From: Vibrio sinus
Lineage (GTDB): Bacteria; Pseudomonadota; Gammaproteobacteria; Enterobacterales; Vibrionaceae
NCBI RefSeq assembly: GCF_023634645.1
Contig: NZ_JAMKMR010000001.1
Coordinates: 124,001 to 188,000, forward strand
Length of the DNA stretch: 64,000 nt
Direction of reading: 5' to 3'
The position numbers and the translations under genes are program-made. The notes beneath the pieces were generated by a model. The model had not been told where the DNA came from. It saw nothing but the letters and a program-made list of their open reading frames with translations, and ran no database searches. Below are positions 48,346 through 56,980 of this stretch, one piece after another (position 1 is the stretch's first letter; each line of letters begins with the position of its first letter).

Positions 48346-49497
48346 ATGAAACTTTCACTGTTAGTTAAAAAGGCTTTACTTGGATGTGCCTGTGTTAGCC
48401 TATTGGCTTTAGCCCCGGTTACGTTTAATTTTGATGACGGTACATTTAAATACAACACTGCACTTGCTAAAAATGATAACAGTAACAACGGTAAAGGCCG
48501 TGGAAACAGTAGTGACAAGAGTAAAGGAAATAGTGGCCAAAACGGCGGTTCTAGCTCTAGTGCCAACAATGGCAACGGCAATGGCAATGGCAATGGCAAT
48601 GGCAATGGCAATGGCAATGGCAATGGCAATGGCAATGGCAATGGCAATGGATTAGGTAACAATAAAGGTTCTTTATCAAGTGCTTTAGGACGTCTGAATG
48701 CAGCACACGCATCAGAAAACGGACTAGCTCATGCATCTGCTAAATCTGTTGTTGGAGCTCTAGCACAATACCGGGACGCAGTTCAGGCAACAAGCCTATT
48801 AACTGAAAGATTAAATGAAATTTCCGAGACCATTCAAGGGTTAGAGGATCAGATTGCCAGTTATGATATTGCAACATTAACAGCAATAAGCCAGCAATTG
48901 AATGAAGATAGCGTCGCGGCTTCAGAAGCCCTGAACGATGCACAGGAATCAGCAAATGCAGCACAAGCATTGGCAGATACAACACAGGCTACTGCAGACA
49001 CCGCTCAAGTTGATGCAGATGCTGCACAGACTGCTGCTGACACCGCTCAAGCAGAGGCAGATACTGCACAGGCTGCTGCTGACGCTGATCCAACAAATAC
49101 AGATCTCGCTGATGCTGCCGCTCAAGCTCAAGCCGAAGCAGATGCTGCTCAAGATGATGCAGACGCTGCACAGGCAGCTGCTGACACCGCTCAAGCTGAG
49201 GCAGACACAGCAGCCACAGCCGCTAATACTGCGGCTAATGAATTAGCTGACGCTCAGGTGGCAGCAGATACCGCACAAGCAGAAGCTGACGCTGCTGCTC
49301 AGGAACTGGCACAGGCTGAATCTGAAGTTGATACTTTAGAAACTGATCTGGCAGCTGCCGTGGAAGAACAGGCTACCACACAGGAAGAACTTGATAATTC
49401 AGCTCAGTTAGAAGCAGATACTCTAGCTTCAGCGGCTAATAAGCAAATTACCGATGAAGTGGTTGCTGCGACCCAAGAACTATTAGGTATCGAATAA
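48346..49497 (+). CDS. Exported repeat protein with (Asn-Gly)n and Ala-rich coiled coil
   Basis: A 383-residue protein starting MKLSLLVKKALLG, with a probable signal peptide and a long low-complexity region. A Ser/Gly/Lys/Asn-rich part (about 40-75) leads into (NG)n, encoded by 12 perfect GGCAAT copies at 48577-48648. A hydrophobic-patterned helical segment follows (GLGNNKGSLSSALGRLNAAHASE), then a long Ala/Asp/Gln-rich heptad region (ADTAQAEADTAQAAAD type) likely to form a coiled coil. A GGGGGT site precedes ATG 48346. Function unknown; a surface or matrix structural role is plausible. Confidence 0.7.
   Translation: MKLSLLVKKALLGCACVSLLALAPVTFNFDDGTFKYNTALAKNDNSNNGKGRGNSSDKSKGNSGQNGGSSSSANNGNGNGNGNGNGNGNGNGNGNGNGNGNGLGNNKGSLSSALGRLNAAHASENGLAHASAKSVVGALAQYRDAVQATSLLTERLNEISETIQGLEDQIASYDIATLTAISQQLNEDSVAASEALNDAQESANAAQALADTTQATADTAQVDADAAQTAADTAQAEADTAQAAADADPTNTDLADAAAQAQAEADAAQDDADAAQAAADTAQAEADTAATAANTAANELADAQVAADTAQAEADAAAQELAQAESEVDTLETDLAAAVEEQATTQEELDNSAQLEADTLASAANKQITDEVVAATQELLGIE
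48577..48648 (+). repeat. (GGCAAT)12 hexanucleotide tandem repeat
   Basis: Twelve perfect tandem copies inside the gene at 48346. Six-base units keep the frame, so copy number changes would lengthen or shorten the Gly-Asn tract without a frameshift. Confidence 0.95.
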
Positions 49498-49514
49498 CAA
49501 CTTCCACTCACCAA

Positions 49515-49560
49515 AACCGTACACAGTCTATTTATTAACTTCTGTGTACGGTTAGTTTAA
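49515..49560 (+). terminator. Hairpin after the repeat-protein gene
   Basis: AACCGTACACAG pairs with CTGTGTACGGTT over a 15-nt loop; the following AGTTTAA is a weak T tract. Confidence 0.6.
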
Positions 49561-49675
49561 GTCTAGGACGCATAACCATGATTTCTCTTTATCGAAATCC
49601 TATAAGCATTTTAATCCTGACAAATCCCCACGAATTTCTACTTCTAGACGTATTGATAAAAACTGAGTTATTACG

Positions 49676-49885
49676 ATGAAGGCTTACCAAGCACCAAAAA
49701 ATGATATGGTTTCTGCTTTTCCCGAGTTCCTTGCGGCTAGGCTATACGCGGTATGTACTTTCGTTGAATCAGGCATGACCGACCAACGGATCTCTGTTAC
49801 CTACCTTGGCCGTAGACTAGAAAGCAGCTCTGATACTCACAAAAAGCACGATATTAAAAGTGCAGAGCGATATGAGGAGCTATGA
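49676..49885 (+). CDS. 69-residue hypothetical protein coupled to SEL1 lipoprotein
   Basis: A small soluble protein starting MKAYQAPKNDMVSAFPE without recognised family. Its stop TGA overlaps the ATG of the SEL1-repeat lipoprotein gene (ATGATGA), so the two are probably translationally coupled. A real short gene is supported by the overlap; its role is unknown. Confidence 0.5.
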   Translation: MKAYQAPKNDMVSAFPEFLAARLYAVCTFVESGMTDQRISVTYLGRRLESSSDTHKKHDIKSAERYEEL

Positions 49886-50520
49886 TGAAATTCATGGGGA
49901 TTCCTCAGATTTTAATCATCATCTTATTAATGCTAAGTGGGTGCACTACCTTACCCAAAAGTGTTTCACACAATATAGAAATGGCGAAGAAAGGTGATGC
50001 ACAGGCGCAATATAAATTAGGCCTGGACTACACGAACGGTTTTGGCGTGACTCAAAATTATGCAACAGCAACTTACTGGTTTTTAAAGGCAGCACAACAG
50101 GAACAGATCGATGCTCAGTTCATGGTGGGTGTTGCCTATGCCTCTGGTCGGGGTGTCGAACGTAACGAAAAATCAGCCTATGAGTGGTTTGATAAGGCAG
50201 CAAGTCAAGGCCATAGAGCAGCCTTATTTCAAAAAGCAGAAGCCTTAGCAAACGGACGTGGTACAAGTAAAGATATGGCAGCAAGCCGGAAATGCTACAG
50301 AAGGGCAGCGCAAAAAGGTCATCTGGAATCTAAATATGCACTTGGTGTTTTTATGATGACCGGACGAGGTGGTAAAAAAGATATAATCTCAGGTAGCGCA
50401 TGGATTTTAGCTGCAGCGAACGATGGTCATACAGAGGCGCAAACCTTGTTTAACACAACAAAGAAAAACCTTTCTCCTTCTAACTTAGCGAGAGTAAAAA
50501 AATTGGCCCAAAAATTATAA
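49885..50520 (+). CDS. SEL1-repeat lipoprotein
   Basis: A 211-residue protein with a lipoprotein signal (LLMLSGC, lipobox Cys at about 20) and five or so SEL1-like repeats, such as GDAQAQYKLGLDYTNGFGV, QIDAQFMVGVAYASGRGV and ESKYALGVFMMTGRGG. SEL1 repeats mediate protein-protein contacts at the membrane. ATG at 49882 and 49885 are both possible. It follows the 69-residue gene directly. Confidence 0.85.
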   Translation: MKFMGIPQILIIILLMLSGCTTLPKSVSHNIEMAKKGDAQAQYKLGLDYTNGFGVTQNYATATYWFLKAAQQEQIDAQFMVGVAYASGRGVERNEKSAYEWFDKAASQGHRAALFQKAEALANGRGTSKDMAASRKCYRRAAQKGHLESKYALGVFMMTGRGGKKDIISGSAWILAAANDGHTEAQTLFNTTKKNLSPSNLARVKKLAQKL

Positions 50521-50657
50521 TCTGGGAACTACTCGGACACACACCATAAATGCTGAGCAAGTATGACTTATCAAGCGTTTGGGTGTATGTCTTTTTTAAT
50601 TTCGTTCTCTAGTTTAAACCGAAACGACTTTCTGGGAGGAGGTCAATTACTGTTTGG

Positions 50658-51914
50658 TTAGTGACTTGGACCTGTTCTTAGTGAAGATTTATAGCTCTCT
50701 GGCATAGAGACAAAGAAAAACGCACTCAAGGAAAGGATAATGCTGCATGATAGCCAGCTAAATCCAATTCCATAGTGCTCAGAAATAAACCCAAATCCAA
50801 CTGAAGCAATCACGCCGCCCAAGTTCATAACAAATGAACTCACTGATTGCATAGTGGAAAGGTACCGGGCATCCGTGTTGTCGTTGACTAATATCTTTTC
50901 TGAATTGTTTCCCAGTGTGAACAAGAAGAAAAATGCTAGATAGTACACTAGGAATGCGCTGACCCCAGACGTATTCGCTAGCAACGCCAATGTAATTCCA
51001 GCTAATAACCGACTGCTAATCATCAACTGCTTATGAGAATTGCCGAACAAACGCAGTACATAAATTGAAGCCACCGAAGAAAGTGCCGACACAAGAAAAT
51101 ATAATGCCGAGACAAGCCCATAGAAAGGTAATGCATCTTTCGATGAACCGTAAAGGGACGCTAAGTAAGGTTGCCATAAATTCTCTACACTGCTTAAAGT
51201 GATTCCGAAAACCAATATGGTAGGAAACATCCTTTTTAATACGCCATTTTTACAGGTGCTATCAAGTACCGAAACAAGGGTATGCTTATCTTTAGTCGCA
51301 TTTCCCAGCCGCTTTGATGGTTTCTGCTCATCAATCAATACAGCACTGACAATGATTAACCCTATCGTCAATACCAGAACCAAGAGTATATTGCCCTCAT
51401 AGTTCCCAGAATGATCAATGAATGGTATGTAACTTGAGTACTTGGCAACTTGCCCGCCAATTAAGCTTCCAGTCGCTAACCCAAGCGTCGTCATAACGTT
51501 AACTAACGCTAAACAGCTAAAATAGGTACGATTTCCGCTTGTGTTCTTAAAGGCGTCGTAAAACCAAGCATCGAGTGTGCCTGTATAAACAGCCCTAGAC
51601 ATACCCAATAAGCAAACTGAGATTGCAAGCTCTGTAAATCCTGAAGAGACATAAAACACCGAGTACCCAAGTATGCTTACGACCAACGATATCAAATAGG
51701 TGTGTTTTCTTCCGAATGTATCCGCAAATCGGCCTAAAGGGATGTCCAATACCGTTGTAGTCCCAATCCAAATCGCCATCAATACACCCACTTCAGATAG
51801 ATTTAATCCACGGGCTTGAAATGCCAAAACAGTAACAGGAACCATAAGTCCTGTCGTAAACCAATGCAGATATTGCTGGAAACCAAATCGAATTGTTAGC
51901 CCTAACCCACTCAT
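50658..51914 (-). CDS. MFS transporter
   Basis: A 418-residue major facilitator with about 12 membrane segments. The loop after helix 2 reads GRFADTFGRKHTY, a motif A variant. Divergent from the HTH gene at 52057, whose product may regulate it. Substrate unknown. Confidence 0.8.
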   Translation of the reverse strand: MSGLGLTIRFGFQQYLHWFTTGLMVPVTVLAFQARGLNLSEVGVLMAIWIGTTTVLDIPLGRFADTFGRKHTYLISLVVSILGYSVFYVSSGFTELAISVCLLGMSRAVYTGTLDAWFYDAFKNTSGNRTYFSCLALVNVMTTLGLATGSLIGGQVAKYSSYIPFIDHSGNYEGNILLVLVLTIGLIIVSAVLIDEQKPSKRLGNATKDKHTLVSVLDSTCKNGVLKRMFPTILVFGITLSSVENLWQPYLASLYGSSKDALPFYGLVSALYFLVSALSSVASIYVLRLFGNSHKQLMISSRLLAGITLALLANTSGVSAFLVYYLAFFFLFTLGNNSEKILVNDNTDARYLSTMQSVSSFVMNLGGVIASVGFGFISEHYGIGFSWLSCSIILSLSAFFFVSMPESYKSSLRTGPSH

Positions 51915-52056
51915 TGTAATCCCCTTGAAGATAAGTCGATTTCTACATGTACCATCGCCAAGCAGAATCGCATTTTGACCTGATTTTTCAATGGATTAAT
52001 AAAAGGGATAGTTTTATGATACCAACCAGGTCAACCTAGGTAGCCAAGGAAAGAAT

Positions 52057-52851
52057 ATGAGCGAACAACTTCATAAGGAGATATGCCGGCTAGTGAAACA
52101 AGAACTTCGTAAGAACAATATCTCTTACCGAGATTTAGCCGTGCAATTGGATATATCAGAAGTAAGCGTAAAGAGGTTACTTAACAACGTTCAGCCATTA
52201 TCACTAGATAGACTTATCCGCATCAGTGTACTTTGTGATATCCCGATCTCTTCTTTGATCACCCAAGCGGAAAAAAATATTGCAATGGTGCCAGTCTTCA
52301 CCCATGAACAAGATAAAGCATTTGCAGATTGCCCTGCTCTTTATACCCTGTGGTTTAGACTGTCCGAACACCTGTCAGTTGAACAAATTATTGATACCTA
52401 TCATCTAGACGTGGCATCCATGCATATCTATTTACGCAAGCTAGAGAGTGTCGGTTTGATAGAGCTTGGTATTAACAACAAAGCTAAACTATGCGTTCCT
52501 TCACATACTGCGTTTAAGAAAGGGGCGGTATATCCAAGTGCTTATAAAAATCAAGTACTAACGCGCTTAAAAGACAGAGTCGTGAATCTGCAAGAAAACG
52601 ATACGAAAGCTTGCATGATGACGTTAAAAATAGAGCTGACCGAACGCGAATTTACTGAGCTGGCGATTCAATTAGATGAGTGGATGTTTAACAAACTGAG
52701 CGATAGTAAACGACTGCCAGAACAAGCGAGGCAAAAAACACGCCCGTATACTTTGGCGTTTATGGCTGCGCAAGGAAGCTTTTATGACGAGTTACCCGAT
52801 ATTCCAAGATGTTCGTTAATTAGAAATAAAATAGAGGTAAATGACAAGTGA
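52057..52851 (+). CDS. HTH (XRE-like) transcriptional regulator
   Basis: A 264-residue protein with an N-terminal Cro/CI-type helix-turn-helix (about 5-65: YRDLAVQLDISEVSVKRLLNNVQP) and a C-terminal domain of unknown type. The stop overlaps the GTG start of the HD gene (GTGA), so the pair is coupled. Divergent from an MFS gene, which may be a target. Confidence 0.75.
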   Translation: MSEQLHKEICRLVKQELRKNNISYRDLAVQLDISEVSVKRLLNNVQPLSLDRLIRISVLCDIPISSLITQAEKNIAMVPVFTHEQDKAFADCPALYTLWFRLSEHLSVEQIIDTYHLDVASMHIYLRKLESVGLIELGINNKAKLCVPSHTAFKKGAVYPSAYKNQVLTRLKDRVVNLQENDTKACMMTLKIELTEREFTELAIQLDEWMFNKLSDSKRLPEQARQKTRPYTLAFMAAQGSFYDELPDIPRCSLIRNKIEVNDK

Positions 52852-53477
52852 CTGAACAATTTGAAAACCAATTTCTCGCTTTTATCACAAACGAAATGCA
52901 GCAAGATCCTGCGCACGATATCAACCATGTCATCCGAGTGGTAAGTATGGCAAAATCGCTCTGTTACGAAGAAAAAGCCAACATTGACGTTGTCCTGCCC
53001 GCGGCTTATTTGCATGACTGTTTTACCTTTCCCAAAAACCACCCTAATCGGGCCCTAAGCTCAGTGAAAGCAGCAGATAAAGCATTGAGCTTTCTTAATT
53101 CATGCGGTTATCCAAAGCAGTTTGATAGCGAGATCCACCATGCAATCGTAGCTCATAGCTACAGCGCTAATGTAGTGCCTGAAACACTTGAAGCCAAAAT
53201 CGTTCAAGATGCCGATCGCTTAGATTCTCTAGGTGCCATTGGTATTGCTCGGTGCATACAAGTTAGTGCCAGCTTTGGTTCTCAGTTATACAGCGCTGAC
53301 GACCCTTTCTGCGATAAGCGAGAGACCCAAGATAAAGCCTTCACTGTTGATCATTTTTTCACAAAATTGTTTAAGCTCGAGTCCTTAATGAACACCGACT
53401 CGGCCAAAGCTGAAGCGAGCCGACGAACGCAATATATGAAGGGCTTTCTCAATCAATTAAAACAAGAAATAGAATGA
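52848..53477 (+). CDS. HD-domain phosphohydrolase
   Basis: A 209-residue HD-superfamily protein, close to the YedJ type. Metal-binding residues are seen in DINHVIRVV (His), LHDC (His-Asp), HAIVAHSYS (His) and DADRLDSLGAIGIARC (Asp). It would cleave a phosphate ester or nucleotide; the substrate is unknown. Coupled to the HTH gene through GTGA. Confidence 0.8.
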   Translation: MTEQFENQFLAFITNEMQQDPAHDINHVIRVVSMAKSLCYEEKANIDVVLPAAYLHDCFTFPKNHPNRALSSVKAADKALSFLNSCGYPKQFDSEIHHAIVAHSYSANVVPETLEAKIVQDADRLDSLGAIGIARCIQVSASFGSQLYSADDPFCDKRETQDKAFTVDHFFTKLFKLESLMNTDSAKAEASRRTQYMKGFLNQLKQEIE

Positions 53478-53592
53478 TAGGTTACTGTTGTACATCTAAT
53501 ACCTGAATAGCAGTTTGTAATGCATTAAACAAAATTCTCCAAGGGCGAAACCGACTACAATTAAGACAAGCAGGTCAATTCTAGGACTATGG

Positions 53593-54357
53593 ATGTTAAA
53601 TAAAGGGTGTGTTTGGCCAATTATGTTCGGTCAGTCATTGAATTTAAAAATGACGTTAACATGGCTCATACTAAGTTTCGTTATTTTGCTGTCTCTGCCC
53701 GGCAAAGCATACTCTGAGTCGATGACTGTAGCCATGGGTAATGTTTACAGAAATCCAGAACTCATAAAACAAGTTGGCGTTAAGTTAGAAGATGACCTCA
53801 GATACATCTATAGCTCTGCAGGTATAAACGTTGACTTTGTATACCTGCCTAGCGCAAGAGCCGTGAGAGGTACGATTCAGGGAAAATATGACGCGTTGGA
53901 TCTACGAATAGGCAACATTGAGAACGAACCTGATTTAATTAAACTTGATGTACCGCTAGCTGATATAGACATATTTCTGTTCAGCACAGGCTCAGATTAT
54001 TACTCAAAGCTATCAGACATAGAAGATAAAATTATTGTGGCTAACTTGGGTAACCAATATGCCGAGAAATTGAAGAAATACAAAAGGATGTATCGGGTTA
54101 ACACTAGCATTCAAGGTGCCATGATGCTTGCAAAAGGAAGAGTCGACGTATGGGTAGCATCTAAAGTCATGTATCTTTCTTTAAAAGATCAATTTCCTGA
54201 AATAAAGATTGCCAGCCCTGTTATATCGCATGAGCCTCTTTACCATTATATCCATAAGTCTAAGTCTCACTTGTTGCCGCGGTTAGAAAAGGCAGCAAAA
54301 CAGTTGGTGCAAGATAAGCGGAACAAGGCCAGCCAAAACTCTACCCCCCGACAGTAG
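53593..54357 (+). CDS. Periplasmic solute-binding-like protein
   Basis: A 254-residue protein with an N-terminal signal segment (LKMTLTWLILSFVILLSLPGKAYSES) and a substrate-binding fold of the SBP_bac_3 type (AMGNVYRNPELIKQ, YLPSARAVRGTIQGKYDALDLR). No transport genes are next to it. The start may lie at 53623 or 53650, which give shorter signal regions. It precedes the Fur-box gene at 54471. Confidence 0.7.
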   Translation: MLNKGCVWPIMFGQSLNLKMTLTWLILSFVILLSLPGKAYSESMTVAMGNVYRNPELIKQVGVKLEDDLRYIYSSAGINVDFVYLPSARAVRGTIQGKYDALDLRIGNIENEPDLIKLDVPLADIDIFLFSTGSDYYSKLSDIEDKIIVANLGNQYAEKLKKYKRMYRVNTSIQGAMMLAKGRVDVWVASKVMYLSLKDQFPEIKIASPVISHEPLYHYIHKSKSHLLPRLEKAAKQLVQDKRNKASQNSTPRQ

Positions 54358-54413
54358 TTATGGCTAAATAGCCATACCCTATCAAACTAATAGATAGGTT
54401 TTTCTTTACTTAA

Positions 54414-54428
54414 TGAGAATGATTATCA
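54414..54428. promoter_or_regulatory. Fur box upstream of the DUF2061 gene
   Basis: TGAGAATGATTATCA matches the 7-1-7 Fur consensus with one mismatch and lies 43 bp before ATG 54471. Iron repression of that gene is likely. Confidence 0.7.
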
Positions 54429-54470
54429 ATAATATTTATATATCGGAGAACACTTGACGAGGACAGGTTG

Positions 54471-54860
54471 ATGATCAAGACAATCACTTTTGCGACTATT
54501 CACTTTTCTATAGCGACACTGGTTGCTTTTGCTTTGACGGGTGACTTTTTACTCGGCAGTTTGATTGCCATGATAGAGCCTTCAATCAACACTGGCGCTT
54601 TTTATATACACGAGAAAATCTGGCAGAGCGTTCCTGCTTTACAGAATCGGGAATCCATGACTCGTGTGAAAACGGCAAGCTTCGCGAGTGTTCACTTTAG
54701 TGTAGCGTTTATGGTTTCCTACATCATCACTGGTGATGCTTTCATAGGAGGCCTAATGGCCACCGTCGAGCCTGCGATTAACTCGATTGCTTATTTCTTC
54801 CATGAGAAAGTGTGGTTACGTAGAAGTCAGGCTATGAGTAAACAAACCGCCTATGCGTAG
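54471..54860 (+). CDS. Tandem DUF2061 membrane protein
   Basis: A 129-residue inner membrane protein with two DUF2061 repeats, each with ITFATIHFSIA.. then LTGDFLLGSLIAMIEPSI..; the second is KTASFASVHFSVAFMV and TGDAFIGGLMATVEPAIN. Each repeat has two hydrophobic segments and a HEK(I/V)W end. GGACAGG gives the ribosome site; a TTG three bases earlier is less likely. Iron-regulated according to the Fur box; role unknown. Confidence 0.75.
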   Translation: MIKTITFATIHFSIATLVAFALTGDFLLGSLIAMIEPSINTGAFYIHEKIWQSVPALQNRESMTRVKTASFASVHFSVAFMVSYIITGDAFIGGLMATVEPAINSIAYFFHEKVWLRRSQAMSKQTAYA

Positions 54861-54889
54861 TTAGCGAACAGACATTTTAAGAAACGCTA

Positions 54890-54930
54890 GATAAAGAAAG
54901 GCCCCTATAGCCTAAGCCATAGGGGCATTT
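54890..54930. terminator. Terminator shared by DUF2061 gene and Csr sRNA
   Basis: GCCCCTAT (54901-54908) pairs with ATAGGGGC (54919-54926). On the minus strand it is followed by CTTTCTTTATC, the 3' end of the Csr RNA; on the plus strand by ATTTTC after the DUF2061 gene. Confidence 0.8.
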
Positions 54931-55263
54931 TCTACTGTGCAGCAATCCGGCTACTTAAGTGCTCCCTGCATCTATTCCATGATATTTCCGCTTATCCTTA
55001 AGCGCTTTCCATATCATCGCCATCCTAGCGGTGTCCTTAGCATCCAATGCTTGCCGATCTTCCTGATCAACGCTTCACTTATCCTTAAGTGATGTCCTTG
55101 CACCATCGTCCTGATGATGTGTTCTTCCTTGATTTTCCAACAATACGATAACACCATCCTAGTGACTATCTGTTGGAGATTCTATCCATGTTGATTATTC
55201 ATCCCCTTTGAATAATCTCCCCCTCATCCCGAAGGTTGTCCCTTGTGTCCGCATCCTGCCGAC
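54890..55263 (-). ncRNA. csrB: CsrB/CsrC/CsrD-type sRNA sequestering CsrA
   Basis: The minus-strand transcript contains about 23 GGA triplets by my count, at least ten within AGGA, most in loops. Two hairpins carry the loop AGGA exactly: CACTTAAGGATAAGTG and GCTTAAGGATAAGC. This is the hallmark of CsrB/CsrC RNAs, which bind many CsrA dimers and relieve repression. The proposed 5' end, GTCGGCAGGATG, resembles E. coli CsrB. A -10 like TACATT lies at 55270-55275, and an inverted repeat TGTAAGAGATATCTCACA at 55423-55440, about 165 bp upstream of the start, fits a VarA/UvrY site. The family call is strong; which of the several Vibrio Csr RNAs it is cannot be told. Confidence 0.92.
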
Positions 55264-55422
55264 ACCTTTAATGTACCCCAACAAGGGAAACTTAACATCG
55301 CCATCTGTATATACTTGGCAAAGAAATGCATATCACAGTTTATTTTTTCATTAATTATTCAATAGGTTATGTGGCACTAGAGAAAATGGCAGTAGTTTCC
55401 AAACGTGAAACACTCACGACTT

Positions 55423-55440
55423 TGTAAGAGATATCTCACA
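55423..55440. promoter_or_regulatory. VarA/UvrY (GacA-type) box for the Csr RNA
   Basis: TGTAAGAGATATCTCACA is an 18-bp imperfect inverted repeat close to the GacA-family upstream site (TGTAAGN6CTTACA). Its distance from the proposed sRNA start agrees with known sites. Lies between the sRNA and lldD. Confidence 0.75.
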
Positions 55441-55566
55441 ATAAAACAGGCAAATATGGAAATTTACATACTTATAGCTAAATTAACTCGCAAGCAGGAT
55501 CTAACTTAAAATTGTGGCATAGTAGGGCTAAGCCCATGTTCTTAAAGTTTTAATTAGGAATTCACT

Positions 55567-56751
55567 ATGATCATTTCATCTCCTAGCGATTACAGGAAAG
55601 CAGCAAAAGCGAAACTACCCCCTTTTCTTTTCCATTATGCTGACGGTGGTGCCTACAGCGAACACACCTTGGTAAGTAATACGGCAGAGCTTCAGAAACT
55701 CTCACTACGACAACGTGTACTCAATGGCGCATCGGATTTAGACCTCAATATCGAATTACTTGGTGAAAACCTTTCTATGCCTGTTGCTCTTGCACCTGTT
55801 GGCCTGACTGGAATGTATGCGCGTCGTGGTGAAGTACAAGCCGCGCAAGCTGCTTGCAATAAAGGGATAGCCTATACCATGTCATCGTTGTCGGTATGCC
55901 CCATCGAAGAAGTCGCGCCAAAAATATCACGACCGATGTGGTTTCAACTCTACGTACTCAAAGATCGTGGTTTCATGAAAAACGTCCTTGACCGTGCAAA
56001 GCAATCCGGTGTGACCACTTTGGTATTTACCGTAGATATGCCCTTAGCTGGTGCACGATATCGTGATAAACACTCGGGCATGAGCGGGCCTGGTGCGCCT
56101 GCCCGACGGATTTTACAAGCCGTTTGCCATCCCAAGTGGGCAATCGATGTCGGGGTGTTGGGTAGACCTCATATACTTGGAAATATTTCCACTTACTTAG
56201 GCAAGCCAAGCGGTTTAGCGGATTACATGGGTTGGATCGGCAAAAATTTTGACGCATCTATAGGGTGGAAGGACTTAGAATGGGTCCGTGACTATTGGGA
56301 TGGCCCCATGATCATAAAAGGAATACTCGATGTTGAAGATGCTAAAGATGCCGTCAGATTTGGCGCTGATGGGATAGTAGTATCAAACCATGGTGGGCGT
56401 CAATTGGATGGCGTTCCAGCAAGCGCACAAGTACTCCCTGATATTGCCAACAGTGTAAAGGGACAGATTAAGATATTGGTTGATTCTGGGGTTCGCAGTG
56501 GGCTCGATGTAGTAAAAATGCTAGCACTTGGCGCTGATTGTACGTTAATTGGGCGCTCTTTCTTATACGCCCTTGCCACTCATGGTAGGCAAGGCGTTGA
56601 AAATCTACTCGACATGTACGACAAAGAAATCAGAGTGGCGATGACCTTAACCGGCGCAAAACAGCTCAATGACTTATCCCTTGATTCCTTTGCACAGATC
56701 CATACTTATACCCAAATTACTTCGAGATGCGAGTTTCAGCGAGATAGATAA
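55567..56751 (+). CDS. lldD: L-lactate dehydrogenase, FMN type, with altered C-terminus
   Basis: A membrane-associated FMN enzyme that oxidises L-lactate to pyruvate. Segments [70 protein letters not shown] and [12 protein letters not shown] are conserved with E. coli LldD, including the FMN and substrate residues. The ancestor probably ended at codon 380 followed by TAA; the element copy 2 begins inside this stop codon, and translation now runs 14 more residues ([14 protein letters not shown]). The enzyme core is intact. No lldP or lldR is next to it. Confidence 0.9.
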   Translation: MIISSPSDYRKAAKAKLPPFLFHYADGGAYSEHTLVSNTAELQKLSLRQRVLNGASDLDLNIELLGENLSMPVALAPVGLTGMYARRGEVQAAQAACNKGIAYTMSSLSVCPIEEVAPKISRPMWFQLYVLKDRGFMKNVLDRAKQSGVTTLVFTVDMPLAGARYRDKHSGMSGPGAPARRILQAVCHPKWAIDVGVLGRPHILGNISTYLGKPSGLADYMGWIGKNFDASIGWKDLEWVRDYWDGPMIIKGILDVEDAKDAVRFGADGIVVSNHGGRQLDGVPASAQVLPDIANSVKGQIKILVDSGVRSGLDVVKMLALGADCTLIGRSFLYALATHGRQGVENLLDMYDKEIRVAMTLTGAKQLNDLSLDSFAQIHTYTQITSRCEFQRDR

Positions 56752-56970
56752 GGCTTCAATGCTAGGCAGGGATGTGAGGCATAGTCATTCTACGTCGAGC
56801 AGCCCTAACAACGCAGTGAAGCCTTATCTACTCGCCCTTTGGGAGCGGTGTGAGTGGCCCACTTTCGCGTCAAAGGCCTTTGAAATGGATGGCCATTCCT
56901 GCAGACCTTTCCCTTAAATTGGGCCACTCACATCGCTCTGAATCCTGCATCTTGAAGTAACTTGGGTATA
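56707..56970. mobile_element. 264-bp MITE-like element, copy 2 (in the lldD stop codon)
   Basis: Same length and structure as copy 1 at 17388-17651. It begins TATACCCAAATTACTTCGAG and ends with the inverted copy. Restoring one TA recreates TAA at the lldD end, so the insertion was at a TA. Sequences of the two copies differ at several positions, so both transposed from related but not identical sources. Confidence 0.9.
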
Positions 56971-56980
56971 AACCGTAATA

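Noticed and set aside
48577-48648. Possible CRISPR-like repeat array
   Set aside because: Units are contiguous 6-mers without spacers and lie inside a coding frame.
48297-48662. Minus-strand frame rich in Pro-Leu and plus-strand frame rich in Met-Ala over the GGCAAT repeat
   Set aside because: They are readings of the hexanucleotide repeat in other frames; the signal peptide and flanking ORF support only the Asn-Gly frame.
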